Part shown: in pieces, positions 11,235 to 23,639 of the stretch
Position numbering within the stretch: the first letter of the stretch is position 1
Layout: the number at the start of each line of letters is the position of its first letter
The notes under the pieces: model-generated
Told to the model about the DNA's origin: nothing
The model's database searches: none
Seen by the model: only the letters and a program-made list of their open reading frames with translations
Translations under genes and position numbers: made by a program
NCBI GenBank assembly: GCA_023974075.1
Contig: CM043799.1
Coordinates: 4,946,928 to 5,010,927, forward strand
Direction of reading: 5' to 3'
Source of the DNA: Chaenocephalus aceratus
Lineage: Eukaryota; Chordata; Actinopteri; Perciformes; Channichthyidae
Length of the DNA: 64,000 nucleotides

Positions 11235-13478
11235 GTCCAGTGGATGTGTAGGATCTATAGTTTGATAGATATTACGAAGCTGATTTGATGTCTCGCCAGG
11301 AGAAACGTGTATATACTACGTCTTTCCCCTCTTCATTTCTATTGAGGGCAGCCTCCATGTAAAGTTGGCATCAAACCCTCCCGGGGTGAAAAACAGTATT
11401 TCCGGTCTCGAAGTTTTTCATAATAAAACCGGAAGCATTCCCCTCACCTCGTCACATTAATTTAACAGTGATATCTGCCGTACTCATCTACCAAAAAACA
11501 TCAGTTTATCCTTGTTAAGTACACACAATTGATTGGTTTTAAAATTGTGTACAATGCTTTTGTGTTTTTAACACCTTCGATTCGGAGAAACAAATAGTTT
11601 TTTCGGAGGTTTAGGATGGCCGAAGACACTACATTACCCATAATCCTCAACTATCATTTGGGACTACAACATCCGCTTTGCTTGACAAACCCCGTGATTA
11701 GTCCTCAAGCTCTGTGATTGGATGTTGGAGTGGCCAGTGCGCCAAGGTTACGCCGAGCGTCAAACAGCTCTTTGAAATGAAATGAAACCCACGGCAGACT
11801 TTCCAAAAACTGGACTCGAACGGGTCTTATTCAAAGAAGACCTTAAAGTCCTTAATGTTTAAATAAAGCCTTATTAGTTTGTCTGTTTGCATCTTTGGAC
11901 GTCCTGCACTAAACTGTTTTATTGTAGAGATACAGTATCTTCTTGACATTCTTCTATTCTATATTTCTATCATTGACCTTTTACTTTCCCCCTATTTTGT
12001 ATGTAGGCTACTCTAATATTTAAAATGTTTCATCAAATATAACATATTCAACAAAAAAATGCAATAACGTGCTTTAACACTAGATAGTGCGGGTTAAAAA
12101 ACTGTCAAGTTTACAGTGTTAACACGATAAATTATACTTTCCAGCATATTTCCAGTTTAGTTTATGACAGATTTATTTTGTATCCACACAATATATGTTT
12201 TGATATTTGTAACACCAAACCGACAGAAAAGATGGTCCCGTGGTCTAGTTAATAAAACATAATAATATCAAACATAATATTACCATTAACTTTATTGTGA
12301 AATTAAAACACGAACGGTAAACGTAAATGTATGTATAACATCTGAAGATGTGACAGTTGTATTCATGTTTTTCACATAATTGTCACCAGGATATTTGCTA
12401 TATTATTTTCCACATATTGTAGTTATACACATTAACTATCTGATTTGTAAAACATCATAGACAGAAACATATATCCGTCATTTAATGGTAAGCTATATTG
12501 AAATCTGAATCCATAGATGTGTCTCCCATCACCCAAAACCCTTGACTATTTCTCTCAACTCAGTAGGCTATTTACATTATTTAATTCAAAGAAATCCAGT
12601 AATATGTTTAAAAACTACAAAGTCCTTTTCTATCATCTGTGCACCTTTATGGTTGTAAATACAGCCTATCTACCCATTGGATCAAATATATAAGTCAGCA
12701 GAATTAGTTGTTGATACCGCAAGGAGACGTATTGTGTGAAAAGAAACTGAATATGTTGTTTAATTGCTGATATATTTATGATCCACGTCACATATTCAGT
12801 TTTGGCGGCATTTCTTCCAGTTTTTCCAAAGGTCTTCTAATCAGGGCTCTATAAATAAAGAACTACGGCAGATATGTAATATTTAATGCAGCCAAACCGT
12901 GTATTACAATGCCGTTATATCGATGACTTTCAAAGAGAAAAGCAAGCACACTCGGAATAAAGTATTATTTTTATTTTAAATATTTTCGGATTTCACATCG
13001 CATAAACACCATATCCCAACGTGCATTGCGGGTAAAACATCCAATCACCGAGCTTCAACGATAGCTGAGGATTATGGATAGTTCGATGTTTTAGCCTATC
13101 ACAACCTCTGAAAAAATAAATGTGTCTCTCAGAATCGAAAGGGAAAAACCTATGGGAAAAACACAAAAGCAGTGTACACAATTTAAACCAATTAATGTTG
13201 TGTAATTAACAAGGCTAAACTGATGTTTTTTAGTGGATGAGTACGGCAGATATCACTGTAAAATAATTTGACAGCGAGGGGAATACGGTTTTATTATGAA
13301 AACTTCGAGACCGGAAAGTCTGTTTTCACCCCGTGAGGGTTGACGCTAACTTTACATGGATGCTACCCTCAATAGAAATGAATAGGGGGAAAGACGTAGT
13401 ATATCACGTTCTCCTGGCGAGACCTCAAATCATCTTCATAATATCTATCAAACTATATATCCTACATATCGACTGGAC
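11235..13478. mobile_element. long-TIR DNA transposon (Mutator-like), copy 1
   Basis: The arms at about 11235-11740 and 12970-13478 are inverted copies of each other with scattered differences; both outer ends start GTCCAGT. Landmarks in both arms include GGCGAGA near the edge, TTTCCGGTCTCGAAG and GTGATATCTGCCGTACTCATC. The core (about 11610-13070) carries no open frame of note and is shared with the next element. No clear TSD was found, so edges are approximate. The Mutator-like label is borrowed from copy 2, which has a 9-bp duplication. Confidence 0.65.
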
Positions 13479-13594
13479 GTGGATTCTAAAAGTACGATAT
13501 ACACTTCTCGCTAGAAATCTAATCAAAAAGCATTTTAATGGCCAAACTATCCTACAATTTAGGATTTTCCAGAGAGGGTTATTTGGGAATATAC

Positions 13595-16537
13595 AACCCA
13601 GTCTCACGGCATTTCGTGTTCACCAACACGATTTTTAATCTATTGATTCGTGTTCACCAACACGAATTGCCCCTTTTTTTCGTGTTGCACAGCACGATTT
13701 TAAAAGTAATGTATTTCTACTGCCTGCATCACATATTTTTCTCCGGTCGGGTCGTGGAAGACCGGAAGCTGTGTGGTTCATAAAAACATGTTCTTACTCA
13801 ATATCAAGCCACAATTATTGCTTTTATTTTTAAATCGTATAATTTCGGACTTTTGTTGCCGTCTGTGAGGAAAATAAATGGGGCTCAGAGCCTCAGGATA
13901 CTGAAATCTGTATTTTTAAATTTTTTTCCTTCTAATTTGTTATTCTTTTCAAAATAACACACTGTTATTTACTCACCAATAACACACAATTATCCTTGCT
14001 TTTATTTATTGGTTTAATTCCATAATCTCGGGCTTTTTTGGTGTCCGTCAGGAACTGAATTTCAAAATAAAATAACCGGAAACAGACGTAGGCCTATAAG
14101 GGACATTTCGAGCATCATTGCGATTGTCAACATTTCTGAGTTTAGGATGGCCGAAGACACTACACTACCCATAATCCCCAGCTATCGTTTAGGACTACAG
14201 TCCCAGTTACGCAGAGCGTCAAACAGCTGTGTGAAATGGAACGAAACCACGCCAGACTATCCAAAACTGGAATCGAACACCCCCCCAGAACTACACATGC
14301 TGGCTATTGTGTTTCGCAAAATGTTCTATGGGACGTCTCCACTGAACGTTTTCGTTTTTCCCACAATTAGAAGTTGCCAGTATTAAACACATTGGTGTTA
14401 TCAAATGTAAAACATATAATTAATAAATGGGTGAAAATCACTTGTGTCCATAATGCGCAGCATTAAATATAGCCACATGACAGCTCATTGCTACTTTGTA
14501 ATTCTACTCCACTACAATTCAGAGGTTAACCTGGTATTTTTACTCCTCTGCATTTATTTGAGTTACTGATTAATTATGTGAAATATAAACAACCCTTAAA
14601 TCAGACTTTAGTTACACCTGAGTAAAATTCAGGGAAGGTGATTGTCAAGTGCCAACAATCAGGAGAGATATTTGATAGTTGGTGCTTGAGAAGACTAAAC
14701 ATGTATCTGCAATTGACATGAATGGAAACAAGTAATAAAGTATATTCATTACTCGTTATTCTCTACTAATAGTTAATTAAAGACTGTATATTATGGCTAT
14801 TTTGCACATCCCTTTCAAGATTTTCAAAGGTTTATTGACATATCATACACAAACTACGGTGTAGTTATGCAATGAATGAAAAACTTGGGTCACAGGTTCC
14901 TCAACAGTGCATTACAAGACATCTATCAATATGTGTGTACCTCCACCATTAAACTGTCATATTTTGCACATTTCTTATTATATCTACATACATAAGAGAG
15001 TATAATTAATGTGTATAATATCAGTTAAAATAAGTGCTTCAACATAGTTAACATTGCAGGAAAGCAATACATTAGACGTTAATTACTTTGTCAGGCTTAA
15101 TATTTATCTGTATATAGATACCCCCAAAGACCTTAATCTGTTATTTAATGTTTAAATAAAGGTTGATCCGTTTTTATGTTTTGCACCTCCTCCTATTAAT
15201 ATCTTTGTACATCCTGCACTAAACTGTTTTATTGTAGAGATCATTTATAGTATCTTCTTGATTTTTATATTCTATATTTCTATATTTATACTTTCCCCCT
15301 ATGAAAGTATGTACTCTTAATATTTTTTTAATCAAATATAACACATAAAAACAATAATGCAATAACGTGCTTTAACCACTAGGAGGTGCACACAAGGTAC
15401 ACACAGCCATAATAACTTTGTATTATTAGTGTGTCTGTACAACATCTGAAGATGTAGATGTATAGTTTTATGCATGCTTTCACATAATTTTACAGCATAT
15501 TGCTATACTATTTCAGACTCAGTATTTACATTCTTACATTCAAAGAAAATCAGTAATATCTTTAAAAACTACAAGTCCTTTTATATCAGCTGTGCACCGT
15601 TATGGTGTAAATATAACCTATCTATGAATTAGATCAAATGTAAAAGTCAGCCGAATTAGTGTTGATACTGCAAGGAGACGTATTGTGTGAAGAGAAATTG
15701 AAGATGTTGTTTAATTATTGATATATTTATGATCCACGTCAAGTATTCAGTTTCGGCGGCATTTTTCCAGTTTTTCCAAAGGTCTTCTCATCAGGGCTCT
15801 CTAAATAAAGAACTACGGCAGATCTGTAATATACAATGCAGCCGAACCGTGTATTACAATGCCGCTATGTGATGACTTTCAAAGAGAAAAGCAAGAGCAC
15901 TCGGAATTAAGTATTATTTTATTCTTTTAAAATGTTTTCCGGATTTCATATAATATAAACACCAAATCCCAGCATGCATTGCGGCTAACACATCCAATCA
16001 GCGAGCTTAAAATGATAGCTGAGGATCTACGTCTGTTTCCGGTTATATTTATTTTGAAATTCAGTTCCTGACGGACGCCAAAAAGCCCGAGATTATGGAA
16101 TTAAACCAATAAATAAAAGCAAGGATAATTGTGTGTTATTGGTGAGTAAATAACAGTGTGTATTTTGAAAAGAATAACAAATTAGAAGGAAAAAAAGATT
16201 TAAAAAATACAGATTTCAGTATCCTGAGGCTCTGAGCCCCATTATTTTCCTCACAGACGACAACAAAAGTCCAAATTATACGATTTAAAATAAAAGCAAT
16301 AACTGTGGCTTGATATTGAGTAAGAACATGTTTTTATGAACCACACAGCTTCCGGTCTTCCTCGACCCGACCGGAGAAAAAGACGTGCTGCAGGCACGAA
16401 ACACATTACCAGTAGAAATACATTGCTTTTAAAATCGTGCTGTGCAACACGAAAAAAAGGGGCAAATCGTGTTGGTGAACACGAATCAATAGATTAAAAA
16501 TCGTGTTGGTGAACACGAAATACCGTGAGACTGGGTT
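13595..16537. mobile_element. Mutator-like element with TIRs of about 490 bp, copy 2
   Basis: The inverted arms run about 13595-14085 and 16030-16537. The outer ends read AACCCAGTCTCACGG, followed by repeated TCGTGTTCACCAACACGA, itself palindromic. The 9-bp TSD GGAATATAC lies at 13586-13594 and 16538-16546. A 9-bp duplication plus very long TIRs fits Mutator-like elements (MULEs). No MURA-type transposase is encoded, so this is non-autonomous. The core (about 14140-16025) matches copy 1 in the same orientation, starting GTTTAGGATGGCCGAAGACA. Confidence 0.82.
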
Positions 16538-16607
16538 GGAATATACGACCCACCAGAGCGTTTGCAGCCAACGGGAGCACTAGAGGTCGAAAACTTTAAA
16601 ACCTGAT

Positions 16608-16690
16608 TATAGGTCGTAATAAGCGCTTGAACAATCTACCTATTTGGTCGTAATAAGCGCTTGAACAATCTACCTATTTGGTCGTATGAG
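16608..16690. repeat. 35-bp tandem duplication
   Basis: A unit beginning GGTCGTAATAAGCGCTTGAA occurs twice in full and restarts a third time before diverging. Just downstream (about 16750-16910) is a low-complexity stretch rich in GCTAGC and TAGCTA words, followed by a short GATA run. Confidence 0.85.
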
Positions 16691-16699
16691 TTGGAGGAC

Positions 16700-18230
16700 T
16701 TGTTGGTGTAAAATAATAATACCAATTTAAATTACAAAAGCGACACATTTGGCAATAGCTAACTAGATAGCTAACATTTGCTAGCTTCCTTGTTAGATGG
16801 GTAGCTAAGGTAAGCTAGCTTGCTAGGTAGCTGGATAGCGAACGTTAACTAGCTTGATTCACAAATTGATAGATAGATAGATAACGTTCACTAGCTAAAT
16901 AGCACACTGACAAACGGAGTTATTATAAATCGTGGACATGAGCTTTAGTATGAAGTCCGACTGGCCGATATGTTTTTGGTAAATGTTTGCTCCTCATAGC
17001 AGGGCCCCACTACACCACAAGTTACTACTGAGTCATAAAAAAGAAGGTAAAACTTAATTACTGTCACGCTTCATTTTCTCCTAGCTGTTGTTCTTATAAA
17101 ACCCAACATGCACAGCTGTCCATTGTAGACACACAGGGCTGTGCAGTCAAGAGAAAAAGAAATCCACAGATTTTCAGACCAACTCTCTTGTTTTCCTTTC
17201 AGATAATGTACTTTGTACTGTGTTGACTGAGATTTTCCTCCCTGTCTCTGCATGCCTCCTGTCTGTCCTTCTCTCCAACACATACACACTCACAGAGTCA
17301 ACACCACTTGAGCTCACATTCAAACAGGCATAGTAAGTGGAGTGTGAGTCAGTCTTTGTCTGTCGACCACACAAAACAGAATACCAACAGGGCTGACCCA
17401 ATTTAGCAAGACCCAGGTACAGCTTGCAATTGCAACCCTGGAGTTATGTATTGTTGCAATTTTATAACAATGTCATTAAAAAAAAATGCAATGTACATGT
17501 ACAGGTTTTGTGTGTAAACTGCATGTATGCTCTTTGGTTGTTATAACTATATCCACTGCCTTAGCATTGAGTGAGCTTGATGTTTGTTAACTTACAGGAA
17601 TACTTGATCAAAGTACATTTTATTCTACTGATTAACAATAGCCAAACGTTTTTTTAACCGTTAGGCTTTTCTATGGTTTGTGCATTGGATTACATTTCTA
17701 GTGGCAGAAAACACGAAATCACCCGCACCATCTTCTTATTCTCACCATGTACCGGAGATCACCCTGCAAGGAGAAGAGTTATCAGCACTAGGCAGCTCCG
17801 AAGACGGAACTCCAGTCAGCAGCCGCAGCAACTAGAATGTAGCCAGCACAATACGAGCAACGGGAGTCACAGCGGGCTAGTAGAGTGCTGGGTCTAACCT
17901 TTGCTACAGCAGCAACAGACAGTTTGAGGATCCGATTGGGAGTCTGTATCAGATCCCCCGACTTCACAGTAACAGAGCTGCTGCACACTCTACTCCCAGG
18001 CAGAGTAGTCTTCTGGCTGTGGGGAGGAAGAGGCAAGGCTGTGAATCATTTTAATGTTTCTTACACGCAGGATTCCATTCAATTAACAAACTATCCAATG
18101 CACATGGATCATGGATGTATTATTGACGAACACAAAGTGTAGCTGTACTTCTTCGTCCCCTTGTTTAGCAATATATATAACACATGCTTTTAGTCAAATG
18201 TACAAGACTAATTGAATATCAGTTTGAACG
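16700..18230. other. intergenic, no supported gene
   Basis: Open frames of 60-85 codons occur on both strands, but none has a recognisable domain, flanking splice sites or a partner exon. I see no repeats with definable ends other than the GCTAGC-rich stretch. Confidence 0.4.
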
Positions 18231-18232
18231 CA

Positions 18233-18235
<3 letters not shown>

Positions 18236-18328
<93 letters not shown>

Positions 18329-18333
18329 TGTGT

Positions 18334-18383
<50 letters not shown>

Positions 18384-18582
18384 TGTGTGTGGAGTGAGTG
18401 GTGAGTGAGTGAGTGAGTGAGTGAGTGAGTGAGTGAGTGAGTGAGTGAGTGAGTGAGTGAGTGAGTGAGATGAGTGAGTGAGTGAGTGAGTGAGTGAGTG
18501 AGTGAGTGAGTGAGATGAGTGAGTGTGAGTGAGTGAGTGAGTGAGTGAGTGAGTGAGTGAGTGAGTGAGTGTGTGTGTGTGT
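18236..18582. repeat. compound (GT)n-(GAGT)n microsatellite
   Basis: About 150 bp of GT dinucleotides gives way to about 190 bp of GAGT tetranucleotides, with a few GAT or GTGT interruptions, and ends in GT again. The Cys/Val and His/Thr/Ser/Leu frames over it are artefacts. Confidence 0.97.
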
Positions 18583-19764
18583 TGATGTGCCAGGCAGACA
18601 GGCAGGTCTCAGTAGCTTATCTGACATATAATTGGTCAAAAATGGTACATTCTCCGTTAGCCTACGAGTTCCCCGTTTGAGCGAAGGACTATTCCTTATC
18701 AATGTAGCATGACATTGGATATGCGCTGAAGTTGTCCTGGATTGGAATTTTTCCGATCATTCCCCGATGAGGAGTTTGCAGAAATGTCCTTAAAATGCAT
18801 GAAAAACGCACATTTTTCAAAATGGCCGACTTTGTCCGCTAATAGAAGCCAATTTGAAATATGTCCGCAATCATAAGAGCAATGTGTATACAGTGTTTCG
18901 TGAATATCGGAATAACCATATCCGAGTAGTTTGGAGTAATTTGCGACATGTAAATCGTCAAAAATTGTGTATTCGCTGTTAGCTTACGACCTCCACGATT
19001 GATTTATCAAAAATGTAATCTGCAATTCTTCATGACATTGACCAGGGGCTGAACCTGTCCTGCATTGGAATTTTTCCGATCATTCCCCTAGGAGGAGTTC
19101 GCAAGAATGTGCTGAAAATGCATGAAAAACGCACTTTTTTCAAAATGGCCAACTTTCTGGGGGGCGGGGCTAATGGAAGGCAATTTGAAATATGTGTGCA
19201 ATCATAATAGCAATATGTATACAGCGTTTCGTGAATATCGGAATAACTATATCCGAGTAGTTTGGAGTAATTTGCGACATGTAAATCGTCAAAAATGGGT
19301 GTATTCGCTGTTAGCTTACGACCTCCACGATTGAGCTATCAAAAATGTTCTTCTCAATTTAGCATGATATTGGATAGGGGCTGAACGTGTCCTGGATTGG
19401 AATTTGTCCAATCATTCCCCTAGGAGGAGTTCGCAAGAATGTGCTTAAAATGCATGAAAAACGCACATTTTTCAAAATGGCCAACTTTCTGGGGGGCGGG
19501 GCTAATGGAAGGCAATTTGAAATATGTGTGCAATTATAATAGCAATATGTATACATTGTTTCGTGAATCTCAGAAAAACTATACACGAGTAGTTTGGAGT
19601 AGTTTGAGTAATTTGTGACATGTAAATCGTCAAAAATGGAACATTCTCCGTTCGCTTACGAGCTCATCGTTTGAGCGATCAATTATTCCTTCGCAATTTA
19701 GCATCACATTGGAAATGGGCTGAACTTGTACTGGATTGGAATTTTTCCGATCATTCCCCTAGGA

Positions 19765-20111
19765 CAGTGCTTCTCAAAGTGTGGTCCGCGGACCACTGGT
19801 TGTCCGTGAGCGCCCCCTAGTGGTCTGTGAGTATATTGGTACAATTTCCCATTTGAAATTAATTAATTAATTTAAGTTTTCCGCACTCTCCCGGGAATAT
19901 CTCCGCAATGGAGTGAGTTTAAGTTTCACTTTCGATTGCATGATATAGCCCAGATAAACACCTTCATCACACATGTGGCCACTTGTTTGTACCATTTTCA
20001 GGCGATTTGCAAAAACCGATGTGTTTTTGGATATTTGTGGAGTTAGGTGGTCCGCAAGTGTTTTTTTATTGGTTAAGTGGTCCTTGGTATGAAAAAGTTT
20101 GAAAAACAGTG
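19765..20111. mobile_element. short hAT MITE (347 bp)
   Basis: Termini are CAGTGCTTCTCAAAG on the left and CACTGTTTTTCAAAC (inverted right). The 8-bp TSD CCCTAGGA is exact at 19757-19764 and 20112-20119. Near the ends are GTGGTCCGCGGACCAC and GTGGTCC, the subterminal repeats. There is no coding capacity. It sits in the tandem array. Confidence 0.88.
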
Positions 20112-20452
20112 CCCTAGGAGGAGTCCGCAGAAATGTGCTTAAAATGGCTGAAAAACGCACATTTTTCAAAATGGCCGACTTTCCGGGGGGCGGGGCTAAT
20201 GGAAGGCAATGTGAAATATGTGTGCAATCATAATAGCAATATGTGTACAGAGTTTCATGAATATCGGAATAACTATATCCGAGTAGTTTGGAGTAATTTG
20301 CGACATGTAAATCGTCAAAAATGGTGTATTCGCTGTTAGCTTACGACCTCCACGATTGAGCTATCAAAAATGTTCTTTCTCCATTTAGCATTCATATTGG
20401 ATAGGGGCTGAACGTGTCCTGGCTTGGAATTTTTCCGATCATTCCCCTAGGA

Positions 20453-21897
20453 CAGAGGTGCCCCGTACGTCAGTACGGGGCAAATGCTTGGTAGATCGCG
20501 AGTCATTTCATAAAAAAAAAATCCGGCTCGTTCCAATAGACAAAAAAGGTTTGGATCCCTCCTCCCTTGGCCTCCCTGCCACTTAATTCAGGAGTTTACT
20601 CTGATTGGCAGAAAAAGCGACCTATCGCTTTCCAGTTTGTTAACCCAGAATGCAAAGCGATACAAAATCAGTCAAGTCGCCGCCAGGAAAACATTCACAT
20701 TCAAAGGTTATTTGCCGTATTGTAAAGCACGCGTCGGCTCTGCCAAAGAAAGGTAACGTGGGAGAGGCATTATCGGAGTGTTTCACAAGTCATATGACAG
20801 CGACTTTCCTCCGAGTAGCGAGTGAGAAAGAGAAAGGGTCAGTATTATTGCTACAGAAACATTATCTCGCAGTCTTAGTGTCCGCCAACTTCGTTTCTAA
20901 CATGCAAAAAGACACACAAATATGTCTATGGTCGGTTGTATTTTCGACCTGTATCTCTCTCCCCCGTCTGTGTGCGAGGGGGCGGGGCAGTTTACACACA
21001 CGCAGCTGCTACATTGCAGCAACACACGGAGGAGATGGCGGAGAGAAGCGCTCCAAGGTGTGGTTAAATGTTACCCGTCTTGAGGTGGACAATGCTCGTT
21101 GCAAGAGTGTTTAGCATGTAAGGGCGGGTAACACGAGCAATTTGTCTAAACATTTAGCAAAAGTGCACCACATTCAAGACGGGGAATGCACCGGGTTCGA
21201 CTGTCTTTCTAGCAGCTCTGTCGCCCCATCCACGAGTAACGTTCCACGTCAGGTATTATATGCTAGCAGCAACACACGGAGTTAACTACATTATACAAAC
21301 ATGGGTTCATGATCAGCTCACCGAGGTTCTACCAACCGAAACTAAGGAGGTAACAGAGTTACTCTTTATTTTGTTTAAAGTTTCAGCTATTCTGTTTACA
21401 GTTCTGTCATCAGATTATTTAATACGATTTGTTAATAACATTGTGTTTCTTTTGATGTGAAACTATTGTTTATTTAATTTAAATAAAAGCAATGTTAATT
21501 TTGTTCCACAATTTGTTAAGTTAATTAATAATATATTAATTTTTTGAATCCAAGTATTCATCTTTATTGTCTTCATTGTTAGTTTCCACATGCCTAAACA
21601 ACCTCAAGCTAAATCTAAAAGTTGATGGCCTAAATAAGAGCGTTTGAGAATTGTGCAAGGCGTACAGTCATTAGTCCGAATAGTCGATTAATCGTTTCAA
21701 TTAATCGATAGATTAATCGATTATCAAATGAGTCGTTTGTTGCAGCCCTATTGTATAAATTGTATCCCATGTATAAATAAAACGTGTTATTCAGCAACCC
21801 TTGCAAATTTGGGATTTTATTTTTTGGTTGGTAGAACTCGGTGAGCTGGTCATTTCAAAAGTAGCTCACCAGCCAAAAAAAAGTTTGGGCACCCCTG
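20453..21897. mobile_element. hAT transposon derivative (1445 bp)
   Basis: The left end is CAGAGGTGCCCCGTACG and the inverted right end CAGGGGTGCCCAAACTTT. The 8-bp TSD CCCTAGGA is exact at 20445-20452 and 21898-21905. The longest open frame inside is 154 codons (20650-21114, +). It might be a shredded transposase piece, but no zinc finger or catalytic core is legible. Near 21670-21750 is AATCGATTA-rich sequence ending TTGTTGCAGCCCTA, the terminus of another small hAT family, so a partial nested copy is likely. Confidence 0.85.
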
Positions 21898-22079
21898 CCC
21901 TAGGAGGAGTTTGCAAGAATGTGCTTAAATGCATGAAAAACGCACATTTTTCAAAATGGCCATGGAATGTATGTACAACTATGTCAGCAATCCATGAGGA
22001 ATGTCTGTGCCAAATTTCGTGAAGTTCTGAGAAACTATATGTGACTACCACACAATAGGCGGCGCTAGTGAGCAGCTTT

Positions 22080-22790
22080 TTTTGAAAAATTACGTTTTTT
22101 TTTACATTCTCGAAAAGGTCGTGGGCTCAGACGTGTGTCCCAAGTTTTGCGTCCGAAGCTCATTTTATGCTATCGCAATTTAAAAAAAATGTATAGGCCA
22201 CGCCCACATTCTGCATTTGTATCAACACTTTAAATCTGAGTTCGTAGTGCCCGAGAGTATGTGTAAAAACAAAAAAAGAAAGATTAGTCCATCCGCTCTT
22301 GAGTGTTTTGGCGCCCCCTATAGTCCAAAATTAAAATGCTTTGGTGTGCCTATTCCCCAAGACAGACTGAACCTATTTACCAAAATCTGTGATGTTTGGA
22401 TACATTGTTGATGAGTTATGAGCATTTCTTTCTAAGCCCCGCCTTTTTGCGAGTACGTTTTAATTCATGGTGGAAATATTTATGGTTTGAACATGCTCAT
22501 CTGCTAGGGTAATGTGTCTGACCCTCCACCGATGCTGTATAGGAAGTTTGGTGTTGAAAAACTGAAAATTGAAATTTAAGTGAATATTTAACTGTTTTGA
22601 ACATTATGCTAATTTAAATTTCCAAGAGGATTATTTGTAGTGTAGAAAATAAATATATTGCAATGCTCAACACAGCAGCATCCAACAGTCTAATCCTTAG
22701 ATATTACATGTCACTGCATGCATGCACGGAGCACCCGTAGCGCGGAGATCATCATATCATTCTGTCTTGTATTACTCAACATCAACAAAA
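22080..22790. other. diverged repeat-like sequence, no supported gene
   Basis: Continues from the last tandem unit into sequence with wording typical of a larger dispersed fish repeat (GGCGGCGCTAGTGAGCAG, GGCGCCCCCTATAG). No ends could be defined and no coding frame is supported. Confidence 0.4.
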
Positions 22791-22792
22791 CA

Positions 22793-22975
22793 GCTCGTTC
22801 GCGGGTTCGTTCGCGGGTTCGTTCGCGGGTTCGTTCGCGGGCTCGTTCGCGGGCTCGTTCGCGGGCTCGTTCGGGCGTTCGCGGGCTCGTTTCGCGGGCT
22901 CGTTCGCGGGCGCGAGCCGGCTCCCGTCGTTCACTTAAAAGAGCTAGCTCTTTGAGCCGACTCGTTCGCGGACCG
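22793..22975. repeat. CpG-rich 12-bp minisatellite
   Basis: About ten imperfect copies of a unit like GCTCGTTCGCGG, changing from GGTTCGTTCGCG to GGCTCGTTCGCG along the array, then GAGCCGGCTC. One frame encodes alternating Arg-Ala-Arg-Ser or Val-Arg-Gly-Phe, which is repeat-driven and not treated as a gene. Confidence 0.9.
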
Positions 22976-23120
22976 ACACATCATTAGTTTTCTGTTCATT
23001 TTCTTTATCTTTGCACCAATGAATTTCGTTCTAGGAGTGTTTGTACTGCAAATGTAGAAGCTATCTGCTGTATCATTCAGCAGGTGCACAAAAAGTAGGC
23101 TACATGATGGAATCATTCAA

Positions 23121-23475
23121 TTAAAGGTGGGGTAGGTAATTTGGAGAACCAGCTCGAGTGTGCTAGAATTTGAAAATACACAGCCGGGGAAAAATCTGCC
23201 ACTTCCTCACAGAGCCCCTCCTCCAACACACAGCGAACGCGCACATGACCAATGAGGGCACGAGATAAGGCCATCCAGTTATTTTAGCCGGCCGGCTAAA
23301 ATGATTGGTCGTCTTTTTACAGTACCCACAGCTTCCACAGATGACATTTATTTATGGATTTATTGTCAAAGCACTTCAGATATTCATTGCTATCGGGATG
23401 TTAAGAGCATTCCATGGAATATAACAAAAAGTGTATCTCGAGCCGGTTTCTCAAACTTACCTACCCCACCTTTAA
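23121..23475. mobile_element. piggyBac-like MITE, copy A
   Basis: TIRs begin AAAGGTGGGGTAGGTAA on both sides (right side inverted) and are bounded by TTAA at 23121-23124 and 23472-23475. The inverted right end continues GTTTGAGAAACCGGCTCGAG. A TTAA target and small size without transposase fit a piggyBac-derived MITE. The same family, inverted, is at 53949-54308. Confidence 0.85.
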
Positions 23476-23639
23476 CATCCCTTAATGAGTCTGTTTTCAA
23501 ACAGCTGTACATGGGCAAATTATATTGCTGATGAAGACGTTGAAAACTGCACAGTACAGTACGCGAGTGCCCATTGTTGCTCTCACTTTTTTTCCCGTCT
23601 CTCTCTTTCACTCTCCATTCCGCCTCCACAGTGATGTGT

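Larger units (their letters stand above)
18600..22080 (+). repeat. tandem array of about 330-bp units, interrupted by two hATs
   Basis: At least five units are recognisable by the landmark ATGAAAAACGCAC at 18799, 19122, 19454, about 20149 (changed to CTGAAAAACGCAC) and 21933. After subtracting the inserted hATs the spacing is 323-340 bp. Each unit also contains TCAAAATGGCC, ATATGTGTGCAATC, GACATGTAAATCGTCAAAAA and TTCCGATCATTCCCCTAGGA. The last unit diverges after about 21960. It may be the internal tandem domain of a larger transposon rather than a true satellite. Confidence 0.85.

Noticed and set aside
17673..18142. Overlapping 74-85-codon frames as exons
   Set aside because: No acceptor or donor in phase, no recognisable motif and no matching neighbours.
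18184..18702. A 164-codon minus-strand frame rich in THTH and SLTH repeats
   Set aside because: It is entirely explained by the GT and GAGT microsatellites.
20650..21114. A 154-codon open frame inside the 1445-bp hAT as an independent gene
   Set aside because: It lies wholly inside a transposon, has no recognisable domain or splice sites, and is best treated as transposon debris.
18600..22080. A CRISPR-like or regularly spaced repeat system
   Set aside because: Units are contiguous, about 330 bp, AT-rich and in a eukaryotic genome; the long interruptions are hATs with TSDs.
22718..22987. Arg-Ser/Arg-Ala repeat frames resembling an RS-domain protein
   Set aside because: Created by the 12-bp CpG-rich repeat; no start context, no exons.
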